Shown here: positions 9,563 through 19,440 of the stretch, in pieces
How the letters are laid out: each line of letters begins with the position of its first letter
Numbering within the stretch: the stretch's first letter is position 1
From: Dryocola clanedunensis subsp. sulfonylureivorans
GTDB taxonomy: Bacteria > Pseudomonadota > Gammaproteobacteria > Enterobacterales > Enterobacteriaceae
Direction of reading: 5' to 3'
DNA: 64,000 bases
NCBI RefSeq assembly: GCF_016756775.1
Contig: NZ_JAERMU010000004.1
Span: 186,001-250,000, forward strand
Position numbers and translations under genes: made by a program
Notes under the pieces: model-generated
The model's input: only the letters and a program-made list of their open reading frames with translations
Database searches by the model: none
What the model was told of the DNA's origin: nothing

Positions 9563-11098
9563 ATGCAAGATAAGGCCTCGTTTACGCCCCCCAATATGTG
9601 GCTGGCGGTGCTCGCGCTGTCGCTGGCGACATTCATGCAGGTGCTGGACTCCACCATCGCAAACGTTGCGCTGCCGACTATCGCCGGGAACCTCGGCGTT
9701 AGTGCGGACCAGGGGACGTGGGTTATTACCTCCTTTGCGGTGTGTAACGCCATCGCCCTGCCGCTGACCGGCTGGTTTACCCGTCGCTTCGGCCAGCTGA
9801 AGCTGTTTATCGGTTCGGTGGTGATGTTCACCCTCACCTCGTTCCTGTGCGGCTTCGCCCACAGCATGACGGAGCTGATTATCTTCCGCGCCCTGCAGGG
9901 CTTCTTTGCCGGGCCGATGTTCCCGATGTGCCAGACGCTGCTGCTGGTGATCTTCCCCTCCAGCAGGCGCAGCATGGCGCTGGCCCTGCTGTCGATGGTC
10001 ACCGTGGTCGCCCCTATCGTCGGGCCGATTACCGGCGGCTGGATCACCGACAACTACTCCTGGCCGTGGATCTTCTATATCAACGTGCCGATCGGTATTT
10101 TTGCTTCGATTGTGGTCTGGACGCAGCTTCGCTCGCGCGAAGAGACAACCACCCACTCGCCCATCGACTACATTGGGATCGCCCTGCTGGTGCTGGGGGT
10201 AGGGCTGCTGCAAATCGTGCTGGATAAAGGGAACGATCTGGACTGGTTTGCCTCAACGCACATCATCATCATGACGGTGATTTCGGCGATTTCGCTGGTG
10301 TCGTTTGTCATCTGGGAGCTGGGCGAACGCCATCCGATTGTGAACCTGCGCCTGTTCAAGGATCGTAACTTTGCCATCGGCACGATCTCGCTGACGCTGG
10401 GCTACGCGGCGTTCTTCGCCATCAACATTATTCTGCCGCAATGGCTGCAAACGCAGATGGGCTATACGGCAATCTGGGCCGGGCTTGCCGCAGCGCCTAT
10501 GGGCGTGCTGCCGCTGATCATGACGCCGATAATCGGCCGCTATGCGACGAAATTTGACCTGCGTATTCTGGCTTCGCTGTCGTTCCTGACGATGGGCGCT
10601 TCATGCCTCATCCGCGCGCAGTTCAATACCGACGTGGATTTCCGCACCATCGCCGAAGTTCAGCTGTTTATGGGGATTGGCGTGGCGTTCTTCTTTATGC
10701 CGATCACCACCATCGTGCTGTCGAACCTCAACGGAGCGGAAGTGGCGGAAGGCTCTGGTCTGGCAACATTCTTCCGCGTGCTGGGCGGTTCGTTCGCCTC
10801 GTCGCTGACCACGTGGATCTGGTCACGCCGGGAGATCTTCCACCATGCGAACCTGACGGAGAGCGTGTCGCAGTACAACCCGGCAGCGGTGGATTACGTC
10901 GAAAAGATGGGAGGCGCCACGCAGCAGCATATGGCGCTTATCGATAAGACCATCGAGCAGCAGGCCTACATGATGTCGACCATCGACTACTTCTGGATTC
11001 TGGGCTGGGGATTTATGGCGCTGATCCTGGTTATCTGGTTTGCGCGTCCGCCGTTTGTCCGCTCCGGCGCGCCGGGCGCGCCTTCGGCAGGACATTAA
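9563..11098 (+). CDS. EmrB-type DHA2 multidrug transporter
   Basis: Inner-membrane drug:proton antiporter of the 14-helix DHA2 branch, 511 aa. The first helix carries the family signature QVLDSTIANVALPTI, loop 2-3 has GWFTRRFGQLKLF, and the antiporter motif C region reads VTVVAPIVGPITGGWI. It pairs with the EmrA-type protein 10 bp upstream and presumably exports the ligand sensed by the MarR regulator. The E. coli EmrB protein is of nearly equal length (512 aa). A strong terminator follows within 5 bp of the stop. Substrate not predictable from sequence. Confidence 0.92.
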   Translation: MQDKASFTPPNMWLAVLALSLATFMQVLDSTIANVALPTIAGNLGVSADQGTWVITSFAVCNAIALPLTGWFTRRFGQLKLFIGSVVMFTLTSFLCGFAHSMTELIIFRALQGFFAGPMFPMCQTLLLVIFPSSRRSMALALLSMVTVVAPIVGPITGGWITDNYSWPWIFYINVPIGIFASIVVWTQLRSREETTTHSPIDYIGIALLVLGVGLLQIVLDKGNDLDWFASTHIIIMTVISAISLVSFVIWELGERHPIVNLRLFKDRNFAIGTISLTLGYAAFFAINIILPQWLQTQMGYTAIWAGLAAAPMGVLPLIMTPIIGRYATKFDLRILASLSFLTMGASCLIRAQFNTDVDFRTIAEVQLFMGIGVAFFFMPITTIVLSNLNGAEVAEGSGLATFFRVLGGSFASSLTTWIWSRREIFHHANLTESVSQYNPAAVDYVEKMGGATQQHMALIDKTIEQQAYMMSTIDYFWILGWGFMALILVIWFARPPFVRSGAPGAPSAGH

Positions 11099-11101
11099 AA
11101 A

Positions 11102-11130
11102 TGCGGCCCCATGATGGGGCCGCATTTTTT
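11102..11130. terminator. Rho-independent terminator between emrB-like and sbmA
   Basis: Arms TGCGGCCCCAT and ATGGGGCCGCA form a near-perfect GC-rich hairpin followed by TTTTTT on the plus strand and preceded by A residues, so it can stop transcripts from both converging genes. It abuts the sbmA stop codon. Confidence 0.9.
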
Positions 11131-12346
11131 ATACCGATTCGCCTGCGGCTTCTACCGGAATGTCCTGCAGCGTGCGTTCAAAGCTGCGCAGACGTTTGTA
11201 GATAGACATCAGCTCCACCAGCGTGGTCCATGAGCTAATCAGGTACTGGAACGAGCCGCGCACCTGGCCGAAGACGTTGGTAATCTGCGTCATCAGGCCC
11301 AGGGTTATCGTCCCGGCCACAATCGACGGGAAGAGCAGGAACAGGCCAAAGACGTTATCCACCTGCAGATAGAGAATGCGGGCAATATTGAAATACATGT
11401 AGTGGAAGTAGAGGCGGAAGTAGTTTTGACGCACGCCGTTAAACAGCTCTTTAACGGTGGGCGGCGAGGCGCGAGACGGGTCATCTTCCCCGTATACCAG
11501 CTCTTTACGATAGGCGGCTTCAACGCGCTGGTTTTTAAACTCAAGACCCGGCAGCTTGATCCCCACCACCGCCAGCAGGCCGGTCCCCAGCAGGGACCAG
11601 ACAATCGCCGCAATCACCAGGCCGTAAGGAATGTGGCCGATAATCGGCAGCTCCGGCACGTGGGCTGAAAGGGTAACAAGCACCGGCAGGAAGGCAATCA
11701 GCGTCATGATAGCGTTGATAAAGCTCACGCCCATATCTTCCAGCGTCGAGGCGAAACGCATGGTATCTTCCTGCACACGCTGGGCGGCACCTTCGATGTT
11801 GCGCAGCAGCTGCCAGTTTTCCATATAGTATTCGTTCATCGCCGTCCGCCAGCGGAACACGTAGTGGCTGACGAAGAAGTTGTTCATCACGCCCACCATC
11901 ACCGCAATCAGCGCAATCCCCAGGAAGACGCCAACCTCATGGTAAAACTGCCCGATGGTGACTTTGTGCGGCGAGCTGAGCGCCGTCTGGATCAGGTCAT
12001 AGAACGGCGCGTACCAGGCGTTGACCGCCACGCCCACTTCCACCAGAAACCAGGTGACGAAGATGATCAATGAAGAGCCGAGAATGGACCAGTACTGCCA
12101 GCGGTGCGGGCAGTAGATAAACCAGAAAGCGGCAAATGCGCCGACGCAAACCGCATAGTAGGCATAGAAAACCAGGTAGCTGCGTGACCAGAAGCGAGCC
12201 GCGCTGATCGGTACTTCACCCGTGACGCCGGCAAGATTCTGTAGCCAGTGGCCGCCGCCGGCCTGCCAGAAGATAACGGCTAAAAGCGCCCAAAGAAAAG
12301 CCGACAGGAAAAACGCTGTCGGGCGCGGGAAAAACGACTTAAACAT
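11129..12346 (-). CDS. sbmA: Peptide antibiotic transporter SbmA
   Basis: Inner-membrane, proton-driven importer (405 aa; E. coli 406 aa) that takes up microcins B17 and J25, bleomycin and proline-rich peptides. The sequence has the N-terminal MFKSFFPRP, helices through residue 250 and the SbmA/BacA-family fold related to the membrane half of ABC exporters but without an ATPase. Segments [20 protein letters not shown] and [18 protein letters not shown] are strongly characteristic. In E. coli yaiW follows directly; here the converging efflux cassette has intervened, so yaiW must have its own promoter. Confidence 0.96.
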   Translation of the reverse strand: MFKSFFPRPTAFFLSAFLWALLAVIFWQAGGGHWLQNLAGVTGEVPISAARFWSRSYLVFYAYYAVCVGAFAAFWFIYCPHRWQYWSILGSSLIIFVTWFLVEVGVAVNAWYAPFYDLIQTALSSPHKVTIGQFYHEVGVFLGIALIAVMVGVMNNFFVSHYVFRWRTAMNEYYMENWQLLRNIEGAAQRVQEDTMRFASTLEDMGVSFINAIMTLIAFLPVLVTLSAHVPELPIIGHIPYGLVIAAIVWSLLGTGLLAVVGIKLPGLEFKNQRVEAAYRKELVYGEDDPSRASPPTVKELFNGVRQNYFRLYFHYMYFNIARILYLQVDNVFGLFLLFPSIVAGTITLGLMTQITNVFGQVRGSFQYLISSWTTLVELMSIYKRLRSFERTLQDIPVEAAGESV

Positions 12347-12461
12347 GACAACACTCCTGAACGTAAGGTTCTTTTAGTTATTTTTACGACGTCGCTTAGT
12401 TATAGCGGATCCGGGCACAGTAAAGCCTGGGGAATGTTGTATCAAGTAATGTGCAAACTTT

Positions 12462-12992
12462 TCAGATACTCGTCCATGCAGCCAGAATCTCTGCCGTCTC
12501 TTTTACGTCCAGCCGGTTGCCCGGAATTGTCAGGCTTCGCCAGACGTCGTTGTAGTGAGCAATCAGCACTTTCGCGTCCGCCGCCGGACGGTTCGCCGTG
12601 GTGTGCGCATCCCCTGCTACCGTCATTGCATAGCCCTTGCTGGCCCCGTTTTTGATGGTGGTATCCACGCAATAATCGGTTGCGCAGCCGCAAACCACAA
12701 ACTCGTGAATGCCGCGGCTTTGCAGAACGTCCTCAAGCGTTGTGCGATAGAAAGCATCACAGGCCGTTTTGGTGACGTAGAGGGCGTTTGCTGGCCGGGT
12801 AAGTTCAGGAAGAAGATCGAATGCGTGGCTTTCCGGCTCCAGCCCCTCTTCGGTGTGCTGGATGAAAATCACCTGGTCTGCGGCATCGATGAGCTGATTG
12901 ATGCGGGAGGTACAACGTTCGCGGTCAAGACGGGATGTTTCAAACACCCCGTTTTGCATATCGATAACCATTAAAACACGTGATGCGGGCAT
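12462..12992 (-). CDS. Isochorismatase-family cysteine hydrolase
   Basis: A 176-aa cytoplasmic hydrolase of the isochorismatase/nicotinamidase fold. The catalytic triad is visible: Asp in MVIDMQNGVF, Lys in VTKTACDAF and Cys in FVVCGCATDYCVD, with the usual cis-peptide region before the Cys. The ATG at 12992 was chosen because CAGGAGAC lies 7-12 bp upstream; the longer frame to 13016 has no such site. Substrate unknown; the family covers nicotinamide, carbamates and isochorismate. It stands alone between sbmA and lpxP. Confidence 0.82.
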   Translation of the reverse strand: MPASRVLMVIDMQNGVFETSRLDRERCTSRINQLIDAADQVIFIQHTEEGLEPESHAFDLLPELTRPANALYVTKTACDAFYRTTLEDVLQSRGIHEFVVCGCATDYCVDTTIKNGASKGYAMTVAGDAHTTANRPAADAKVLIAHYNDVWRSLTIPGNRLDVKETAEILAAWTSI

Positions 12993-13043
12993 GGTTCGTC
13001 TCCTGTTGAAATTCATCAGAAGCGTAGCATACCCGCCGCAGGA

Positions 13044-13970
13044 TCAGGCGCTGTAGAGCTTGTCCTGGCCGAAAGGACGCGTTTTAAATCTGCGATGTAG
13101 CCAGAGATACTGCTCCGGCGCGCGCATGATTTCGTGTTCGATCTTACGGTTCATGTAGGCGGCAGCGGCCTGTTCGTCATCCACCGGATAGTCGACCAGC
13201 TCAGGTTCAATCACCAGCTGGTAGCCGGTGCCGTCCGGCTTGCGGATAAGCACCGTGGTCAGAATGGCCGGTTTTGCCAGCCGCGCAATGGTGTAGGTGC
13301 CGTTGGTGGTGGCGGCTTCCTGAACGGCAAAGAACGGTACGAAGGAGCTGCCTTTCGGACCGTAGTCCTGATCCGGGGCAAACCACACGGCTTCGCCAGA
13401 CTTCAGCGCTTTCACCATTCCCTTCAGATTGCGACGGTCAATCATCGCTTTGTTGGAGCGGGAGCGGCCGATAGTCTGCACAAACTCCATCGCTTTGTTA
13501 TTGTGCGGACGGTACATCGCCATCATCGGCTGACATAGCCCCATGACGCGCCCACCGAGCTCAAGCGACATAAAATGAACGCCGATGACCATGACGCCAC
13601 GGCCTTTTGCACAGGCGTCGTGGAGATTTTCCAGACCGCGCACGTCAAACCATTTGCGCACACGTTCATCAGGCCAGAACCAGGCCATGCCCGTTTCAAT
13701 CAGCCCCATGCCGAGAGAGGCAAAGTTCTGTTCGACGATGCTATCAACGTGTTCATCGGAGTACTGCGGGAAACAAAGCTTGAGGTTCTGGCGCGCAATA
13801 GAGACGCGGCGCTTTAAAAATCGCATGGAAAATTTGCCGATAAAGCGGCCCATTTTCAGTAACACAGGATAAGGCAGCTGTACCCAGAGCCATAAAATGG
13901 CCAGGCCAAACCAGGTCAACCAGTAACGTGGATGAAGCAAGGTTTTGGAAAACAGCGGTTTTGTCGACAT
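13044..13970 (-). CDS. lpxP: Lipid A palmitoleoyl (or lauroyl) acyltransferase LpxP
   Basis: Inner-membrane acyltransferase (308 aa) that adds a secondary acyl chain to Kdo2-lipid IVA. One N-terminal membrane helix (about residues 15-33) is followed by the HX4E catalytic motif HFMSLE and the segments RVMGLCQPMMAMYRPHN, AVWFAPDQDYGPKGSSF and APEQYLWLHRRFKTRP. These match E. coli LpxP better than its paralogue LpxL (for instance VWFAPDQDYG rather than VWYAPDHDYG). LpxP is the cold-shock form in E. coli, adding palmitoleate at low temperature; whether that holds here is inferred. Confidence 0.88.
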   Translation of the reverse strand: MSTKPLFSKTLLHPRYWLTWFGLAILWLWVQLPYPVLLKMGRFIGKFSMRFLKRRVSIARQNLKLCFPQYSDEHVDSIVEQNFASLGMGLIETGMAWFWPDERVRKWFDVRGLENLHDACAKGRGVMVIGVHFMSLELGGRVMGLCQPMMAMYRPHNNKAMEFVQTIGRSRSNKAMIDRRNLKGMVKALKSGEAVWFAPDQDYGPKGSSFVPFFAVQEAATTNGTYTIARLAKPAILTTVLIRKPDGTGYQLVIEPELVDYPVDDEQAAAAYMNRKIEHEIMRAPEQYLWLHRRFKTRPFGQDKLYSA

Positions 13971-14301
13971 AGTTGAGCTTCTTTATACGTGAATTAGGCG
14001 TATCGCCTGAAGAACTGAATCATTAGCGGTACAGCGCAGGCTACTACTTAGAGGCCACAGGGCGAGGATAGTTGCAGCAAGGTAAAACTTACCCTGCAGA
14101 TGATACGCGCGATCCGATCAGTCTATGTATAGGACATGTCAGTTTTTTTGCTTATTTCAACTAATAACGCACCATCGATCCCTCTTATACACCTTTAGCG
14201 GTACAAAAAACAGTCAGGATAAATCCAATTCTGTTTTTACGCTGCTCGTTTTTTGCACTAATACTTACTGAGATCCCCCTTCACCTCTCAGGACGTTCGC
14301 C
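13971..14301. other. Intergenic region between divergent lpxP and a small secreted-protein gene
   Basis: No gene is supported in this 331-bp stretch. It must hold promoters in both directions. The clearest structure is an inverted repeat at 14073-14098: TGCAG and CTGCA outside, GGTAA and TTACC inside, with a 3-nt bulge and a 3-nt loop. It could be an operator or an mRNA leader hairpin. Confidence 0.45.
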
Positions 14302-14589
14302 ATGAAAAAAATCATCTCTCTTTTCTGCACCTGCACTTTACTCATCGCCAGCTGTGCAGCCCTTGCACAGAATCCGGCACAAAGCACCTCAAGTCAGGCT
14401 GAACAAAAAGAGCAGCTCAAAAACCCGGGCCATATCAGCGATGACTGCCGTGCGCAGGAGAATAAAAATTCCAAAGCCTGCCTGAGCGGCCACGAAATGC
14501 GCGAAGAGCATAAAACTAACGAAAAAATGATCCAGAAAGGGGGCACCACTGACGAAGTCATGCAGCAGGACGCCACCAAAACGGAATAA
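14302..14589 (+). CDS. Small secreted protein of unknown function
   Basis: A 95-aa protein with a clear signal peptide (KK start, hydrophobic core to about residue 22, cleavage likely after ALA-Q). The mature part is about 70 residues, very hydrophilic, rich in Lys, Glu, Gln and Asn, with two cysteines in CRAQENKNSKAC that could pair in the periplasm. A Cys within the hydrophobic region (IASCAAL) makes a lipoprotein signal conceivable but the lipobox is poor. I do not recognise the family. It is followed by a bidirectional terminator and then ampH. Confidence 0.65.
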   Translation: MKKIISLFCTCTLLIASCAALAQNPAQSTSSQAEQKEQLKNPGHISDDCRAQENKNSKACLSGHEMREEHKTNEKMIQKGGTTDEVMQQDATKTE

Positions 14590-14635
14590 CCTTCACTGCA
14601 CCGTAGCCACTGGTTACGGTGCAAAAAACGCACAA

Positions 14636-14667
14636 AAAAAGCGTTGAAATGCCGCGTTACGCTTTTT
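14636..14667. terminator. Bidirectional terminator upstream of ampH
   Basis: AAAAAGCGT and ACGCTTTTT form a 9-bp stem with a 14-nt loop, ending in T residues on the plus strand. It most likely ends the small secreted-protein transcript. A second stem (TGCACCGTA with TTACGGTGCA) lies just upstream. Confidence 0.65.
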
Positions 14668-14762
14668 CTTGTCACAAAGCTCATTTTCCGCGTTTGCACA
14701 GCGCCGATGAGTAGTATAAATACGATCAATATCGCTTCCCTTCGTTATATGGATTACTTGCG

Positions 14763-15920
14763 TTGAAAATTCTTCTCCCGCGCATCGCCGCGCTTGCCCT
14801 CGCTGCGCTGCCCATTTTGGGGTTTGCGCAAACCTCACCCGATCCGGTCTTTGCGTCTGAAATTGCAGAGCGCTATGCCAACCATATCTATTACGGAAGC
14901 GGCGCTACCGGTATGGCGATGGTGGTTATCGATGGTAATCAGCGAGTGTTCCATAGTTTTGGGGAAACCCGCCCCGGCAACAACGTGCGGCCCCAGCTGG
15001 ACTCCGTTATCCGTATCGCCTCGCTGAGCAAACTGATGACCAGCGAGATGCTGGTCAAAATGCTCGACCAGGGCAAAGTGAAGCTGAACGATCCGCTAAG
15101 CAAATATGCGCCTCCGGGTGCACGCGTCCCTACCTTCAACGGTCAGCCCATTACGCTGGTAAACCTTGCGACGCATACCAGCGCCCTGCCCCGCGAACAG
15201 CCCGGCGGTGCGGCGCATCGCACCGTTTTCACCTGGCCTACACAAAGCCAGCGCTGGAACTGGTTGTCCACCGCTAAGCTGAGATACGCCCCCGGCACTA
15301 ACGCCTCTTATTCGAACCTCGCCTTCGACCTGCTGGCTGATGCCCTCAGCCGTGCCGCGGGCAAACCTTACGCCACGCTGTTTGACGAGCAAATTGCCCG
15401 TCCGCTGGGCATGAAGGACACCACGTTTACCCCTTCGCCCGACCAGTGCAAGCGTCTGATGGTGGCGGAAAAAGGCCCCAGCCCATGTGACAACACGCTT
15501 GCCGCGGTTGGCAGCGGCGGGGTTTACTCCACGCCGGACGACATGATGCGCTGGATGCAGCAGTTCTTAAGCTCTGACTTCCATCAGCGCAACAGCCAGG
15601 CAGATCGCATGCAAACGCTGATTTACCAGCGTAAGCAGCTGCATAAAGTCATCGGTATGGACGTACCGGGCAAAGCGGATGCGCTTGGCTTAGGCTGGGT
15701 GTATATGGCACCAAAGAACGGCCACCCGGGTATCGTGCAAAAAACCGGTGGCGGCGGTGGCTTCATCACCTACATGGCGATGGTGCCGCAAAGCAACGTT
15801 GGGGTATTCGTGGTCATTACCCGTTCACCGCTCACCCGCTTCGTGAATATGAGCGACGGCGTGAACGATCTGGTGTCTGAATTAAGCGGCTATGCGCCGG
15901 TCGTCACGCCAGCGTCGTAG
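14763..15920 (+). CDS. ampH: D-alanyl-D-alanine carboxypeptidase/endopeptidase AmpH
   Basis: Periplasmic class-C-like penicillin-binding protein (385 aa, as in E. coli) involved in peptidoglycan recycling. A signal peptide ends near FAQ. The serine motif SLSK in [12 protein letters not shown], the YSN motif ([10 protein letters not shown]) and the closing KTGGGGGF are all present. The frame starts at TTG; no ATG in frame gives a signal peptide. A five-codon frame, ATG at 14750, ends in a TGA that overlaps the TTG and could couple initiation. In E. coli ampH is next to sbmA; here three genes separate them. Confidence 0.95.
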   Translation: MKILLPRIAALALAALPILGFAQTSPDPVFASEIAERYANHIYYGSGATGMAMVVIDGNQRVFHSFGETRPGNNVRPQLDSVIRIASLSKLMTSEMLVKMLDQGKVKLNDPLSKYAPPGARVPTFNGQPITLVNLATHTSALPREQPGGAAHRTVFTWPTQSQRWNWLSTAKLRYAPGTNASYSNLAFDLLADALSRAAGKPYATLFDEQIARPLGMKDTTFTPSPDQCKRLMVAEKGPSPCDNTLAAVGSGGVYSTPDDMMRWMQQFLSSDFHQRNSQADRMQTLIYQRKQLHKVIGMDVPGKADALGLGWVYMAPKNGHPGIVQKTGGGGGFITYMAMVPQSNVGVFVVITRSPLTRFVNMSDGVNDLVSELSGYAPVVTPAS

Positions 15921-15940
15921 CGAGCAACAAGGCAGCTTTC

Positions 15941-15986
15941 AGAGCCGCGTGCGGAAATCCTCTACCGCTTCCGTCCGCGCGGCTCT
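15941..15986. other. GC-rich hairpin between ampH and yjiN
   Basis: AGAGCCGCG pairs with CGCGGCTCT, and inner GGAA with TTCC, giving a long imperfect stem that occupies most of the 77-bp gap. There is no U-run, so it looks more like an mRNA-stabilising or attenuating structure than a standard terminator. Confidence 0.5.
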
Positions 15987-15997
15987 ATGCTTTAGCC

Positions 15998-17269
15998 ATG
16001 GATAAAATGGCTGAACTGAAAAAAACCAAGCGCATCGCGCTCTCATTGCTGCTCATTGCGGCGGCAACTTTCGTCACAACCCTCTTCCTCCCGCCAGGCT
16101 TCTGGGTCAGCGGACTCAAGGCGATCTCCGAAGCCGCGATGGTCGGGGCGCTCGCCGACTGGTTTGCCGTGGTGGCGCTGTTCCGCCGCGTGCCGATTCC
16201 GTTTATCGCCCGACATACCGCGATTATTCCCCGTAATAAAGACCGCATCGGCGAAAACCTCGGCGTCTTCGTGCAGGAGAAATTCCTTGATACCCAGTCG
16301 CTGATAGCCCTGATCCGCCGCCACGAACCGGCGCAGATGATTGGCGTCTGGTTCAGCAAGCCGGACAACGCCCAGCGCGTCGGCCAGCATCTGTTACAGG
16401 TGATGAGCGGCTTTCTGGATATGACCGACGACTCGCGCATTCAGAGCCTGCTGCGCCGGGCGGTGCACAAGGCGATTGATAAGGTCGACCTGAGCTACTC
16501 CAGCGCCCTGCTGCTGGAGAGCATGACGAAAAATAACCGCCATCAGGCGCTGCTGGACGCGATGATCGCCCAGCTGGTGACGTGGCTTGACCGCGAAAGC
16601 TCCCGCGATTTTATCGCCCACCAGATTGTGCACTGGCTGGAAACGGAGCATCCCCGTAAAGCAAAAATCCTGCCGACGGAGTGGCTTGGCGAGCACAGCG
16701 CCGAGCTGGTGACCAGCGCGGTCAATAATCTGCTCGACGACATCACCCACGACCAGGGCCACCAGCTGCGTCTGGCCTTTGACCGCGCCACCTTTAAGCT
16801 TATCGACAGGCTGAAAAGCGACCCGGAAATGGCCGCCAAAGCGGAGGATATCAAAACGTATCTGAAGGAGGACGAGGCGTTCAACCGCTACCTGAGCGAG
16901 ATGTGGGGCGACCTGCGGAAATGGCTGAAGGAGGATATGCGCTCGGAGGACTCCCGCATCAAACAGCGCATTGCCGAGGCGGGCCAGTGGTTTGGGGAGA
17001 CGCTGGTGAACGACAGCGCCCTGCGCGCGTCGCTTAACGAGCATCTGGAACAGGCCGTCGGCAAAGTCGCGCCGGAGTTCGCGACCTTCCTGACCAGGCA
17101 CATCAGCGATACGGTAAAAGGCTGGGACGCGAAAGATATGTCCGCGCAGATCGAGCTAAACATCGGTAAAGACCTGCAGTTTATCCGCATCAACGGCACG
17201 CTGGTCGGCGGCACCGTCGGCCTGCTGCTGTTCCTGCTTTCGCAGCTGCCTTCGGTGATTCATTTTTGA
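15998..17269 (+). CDS. yjiN: DUF445 membrane protein YjiN
   Basis: A 423-aa inner-membrane protein of the DUF445 family, function unknown. A hydrophobic helix lies near residues 12-30 and a second at the extreme C-terminus ([14 protein letters not shown]), enclosing a large, charged, mostly helical domain. The conserved stretch [19 protein letters not shown] and the following [20 protein letters not shown] are almost identical to E. coli YjiN. E. coli carries yjiN elsewhere in its chromosome. The start follows the ampH hairpin and has MDKMAELKK, similar to the E. coli start MDK. Confidence 0.9.
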   Translation: MDKMAELKKTKRIALSLLLIAAATFVTTLFLPPGFWVSGLKAISEAAMVGALADWFAVVALFRRVPIPFIARHTAIIPRNKDRIGENLGVFVQEKFLDTQSLIALIRRHEPAQMIGVWFSKPDNAQRVGQHLLQVMSGFLDMTDDSRIQSLLRRAVHKAIDKVDLSYSSALLLESMTKNNRHQALLDAMIAQLVTWLDRESSRDFIAHQIVHWLETEHPRKAKILPTEWLGEHSAELVTSAVNNLLDDITHDQGHQLRLAFDRATFKLIDRLKSDPEMAAKAEDIKTYLKEDEAFNRYLSEMWGDLRKWLKEDMRSEDSRIKQRIAEAGQWFGETLVNDSALRASLNEHLEQAVGKVAPEFATFLTRHISDTVKGWDAKDMSAQIELNIGKDLQFIRINGTLVGGTVGLLLFLLSQLPSVIHF

Positions 17270-17276
17270 TAACGAA

Positions 17277-17340
17277 CGGCGGATGACGTTACCATCATCT
17301 CGCCGGTTTCGTAGGTCGGATAAGCGCAGCGTCATCCGAC
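17277..17340. repeat. REP element after yjiN
   Basis: An inverted REP unit (core GGATAAGCGCAGCGTCATCC) with a degenerate partner beginning CGGCGGATGACG, between the converging yjiN and YncE-like genes. Confidence 0.75.
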
Positions 17341-17351
17341 AAAAAACAACG

Positions 17352-18428
17352 CTACTGCGCTAAAGGAATGCGAACAATACTGTCCGGCCCTTTGGTGGTG
17401 TGGTCCTTATTAAAGCCCTGCTTCACCGTCACATACAGCGTTTGCCCGTCGGCTGAGAGCAGCAGGCTATTTGGATGCGGCGGCAGGCTGATGGATTTTT
17501 TCTGCGCATACGTCGTGGCGTCCAGAATCAGCAGCCTGCCGGATTCGCGCTGGGTCAGGTACAGCTCGTTGCGCTTCGCGTTGAACTTCACCGCCAGGGT
17601 ATCACCCGTCGCCAGGTTCTTCAGCACTTCCCCGGTTTTGCTGTCCAGCACCAGCGTGGTTTTCGCCTTCGAGTTGTCGGTCACGAACAGGCGGCCCGTC
17701 GCCGGATCTTCTGCCAGGTTAAGCAGCAGCGCTGGTTTATCCCCGAGCGGCTTCCAGCGTTTTTCGATGCGGTTAGTGCGCGGGTTAATCACCAGAATTT
17801 CACCGCCGCCGTTCGCCGCGTAAACACGCTGCGTCTGCTCTGAGTAAAGCAGGCCGGTAACCCACTTCCCGGCGTTATTAATGCGCTTTTTCAGCTTCAG
17901 CGTCTTCGCATCCACCACCCAGATCACCGCCGGATCCGCTACGCCGCCTACGTACAGCAGCCCGTCATGAAGAATGATTTCACGCGCGCCGTACGGCAGG
18001 CCCTTCTCGTTACGCTCGGTGAACAGCAGGCGTTTGAGCACCTTGCCATCTTCAACGTTGACCGCGCTGATGCCGCCGTCCAGCGAGTTGGTCACAAACA
18101 GCGTTTTGCCGTCCGCATCCATTACCGCACCGAAGTTTTTCAGGTCAGTATGCGATTCCCCCAGCGTTTTCAGCGTCACCGGATCCAGCTTGTAGATCAC
18201 TCCGCCCTGCACGGTTTTAAACCCCTGCGCGGTAGCGACATACAGCGCGCCCGACTGCTGGCTGAGCGCCATTTCATACACGCCTTCAGAAAGCTCACGC
18301 TGCGTTAAGGCGCTTTTTTGCTCCGTCTGAGCAGCGGCTGCGGGCTGCCCGGTTTTGGTTTGCTGAGCGGTACATCCCGTTAATGCCAGCGCAATGAGCG
18401 CCGCCAGCGCCGTTGTTTTTTTAATCAC
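17352..18428 (-). CDS. YncE-like beta-propeller lipoprotein
   Basis: A 358-aa exported seven-bladed beta-propeller of the YncE/YVTN family. The GTG at 18428 is chosen: AGGAAC lies upstream and it gives a clean lipoprotein signal (IKKTTALAALIALALTGC); the longer frame to 18530 would add an implausible N-terminus. Repeating blade motifs such as GKTLFVTNSLDGGISAVN, TGRLFVTDNSKAKTTLVLD and NELYLTQRESGRLLILD are visible. E. coli YncE is periplasmic, about the same length and iron-regulated; here the Cys in LTGC suggests anchoring in a membrane. Its partner or ligand is unknown. Confidence 0.82.
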   Translation of the reverse strand: MIKKTTALAALIALALTGCTAQQTKTGQPAAAAQTEQKSALTQRELSEGVYEMALSQQSGALYVATAQGFKTVQGGVIYKLDPVTLKTLGESHTDLKNFGAVMDADGKTLFVTNSLDGGISAVNVEDGKVLKRLLFTERNEKGLPYGAREIILHDGLLYVGGVADPAVIWVVDAKTLKLKKRINNAGKWVTGLLYSEQTQRVYAANGGGEILVINPRTNRIEKRWKPLGDKPALLLNLAEDPATGRLFVTDNSKAKTTLVLDSKTGEVLKNLATGDTLAVKFNAKRNELYLTQRESGRLLILDATTYAQKKSISLPPHPNSLLLSADGQTLYVTVKQGFNKDHTTKGPDSIVRIPLAQ

Positions 18429-18711
18429 GATGAGGTTCCTGTTTCCGTCAGAAAGGCGGGTGGCGGCCTGTGAGAGCCTCCCCGGTGCCGGACAGGACAC
18501 CAGAGAGCAAAACGCCACCCTTAAATGCAAATGAGAAACATAATCATTTCACTGCTAAATGTAAACGCTGTTGATTAATGAATCCTCCTCATGACGGCAT
18601 TCAGTAACCAGGAGTAATCCTTCCGCTACGCCGTCTATGCTTAATAGTTCGCTATAAAACCTACGCGGTACATTTTTCCTGGTTCAACTTTTAGATTACT
18701 GGAGGCCTGGT

Positions 18712-19440
18712 ATGAGCAACCAAGGCGATGAGGCAAATAAAAGAGTGCAGCCTGAAACTGGCGGCAATATGAGCAAAATTTTCTGCATTAGAGATTTTGA
18801 CCTGCCTGAATACAACCTGACCAGGCGGGATCTGCTGAAAGCGGGCGCGGCTTCTGCGGCGGCCGCTGCCATGACGCACTCCGGCCGCCTGGGAGCCAGC
18901 GAACTGAAAACGACGCCGCCACCGGCAATGTCCCCCGTGACGCTGAAGGTCAACGGCAAAGAACACCGGCTGGAAGTCGACACCCGGACAACGCTGCTGG
19001 ACGCGCTGCGGGAGAACCTGCATCTCACCGGCACCAAAAAAGGCTGTGACCACGGCCAGTGCGGGGCCTGTACCGTTATCGTCAACGGACGCCGTCTTAA
19101 CTCCTGCCTGACCCTGGCGGTGATGCAGGACGGCGCCGAAGTGACCACTATCGAAGGCCTCGGCACGCCGGATAACCTGCATCCCATGCAGGCCGCGTTC
19201 ATCAAACACGATGGCTACCAGTGTGGCTACTGCACGCCAGGGCAGATCTGTTCGTCCGTGGCGGTGCTAAAAGAAATCGAAGACGGGATCCCAAGCCACG
19301 TCACCCTCGATCTTGTTTCACCGGCCCAGCCAACCCAGGAGGAAATTCGCGAGCGCATGAGCGGCAACATCTGCCGCTGCGGGGCGTACTCCAACATTCT
19401 TGCGGCGATTGAAGACGTCTCCGGGGGGCAGAAATCATGA
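18712..19440 (+). CDS. paoA: Periplasmic aldehyde oxidoreductase, 2Fe-2S subunit PaoA
   Basis: Iron-sulfur subunit of the PaoABC molybdenum enzyme, which oxidises aromatic and other aldehydes in the periplasm. A twin-arginine signal ([16 protein letters not shown]) exports the folded complex. Eight cysteines bind two 2Fe-2S clusters: CDHGQCGAC and C in RLNSCL for the plant-ferredoxin type, CGYC and CRC for the second. At 242 aa it is slightly longer than E. coli PaoA (229 aa) because of insertions before the Tat motif. The paoB start overlaps its stop by 4 bp, so the genes are translationally coupled. Confidence 0.95.
   Translation: MSNQGDEANKRVQPETGGNMSKIFCIRDFDLPEYNLTRRDLLKAGAASAAAAAMTHSGRLGASELKTTPPPAMSPVTLKVNGKEHRLEVDTRTTLLDALRENLHLTGTKKGCDHGQCGACTVIVNGRRLNSCLTLAVMQDGAEVTTIEGLGTPDNLHPMQAAFIKHDGYQCGYCTPGQICSSVAVLKEIEDGIPSHVTLDLVSPAQPTQEEIRERMSGNICRCGAYSNILAAIEDVSGGQKS

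Noticed and set aside
9073-10053. 326-codon frame antisense to the emrAB-like genes
   Set aside because: Spans the junction of two well-supported genes on the other strand and resembles no protein.
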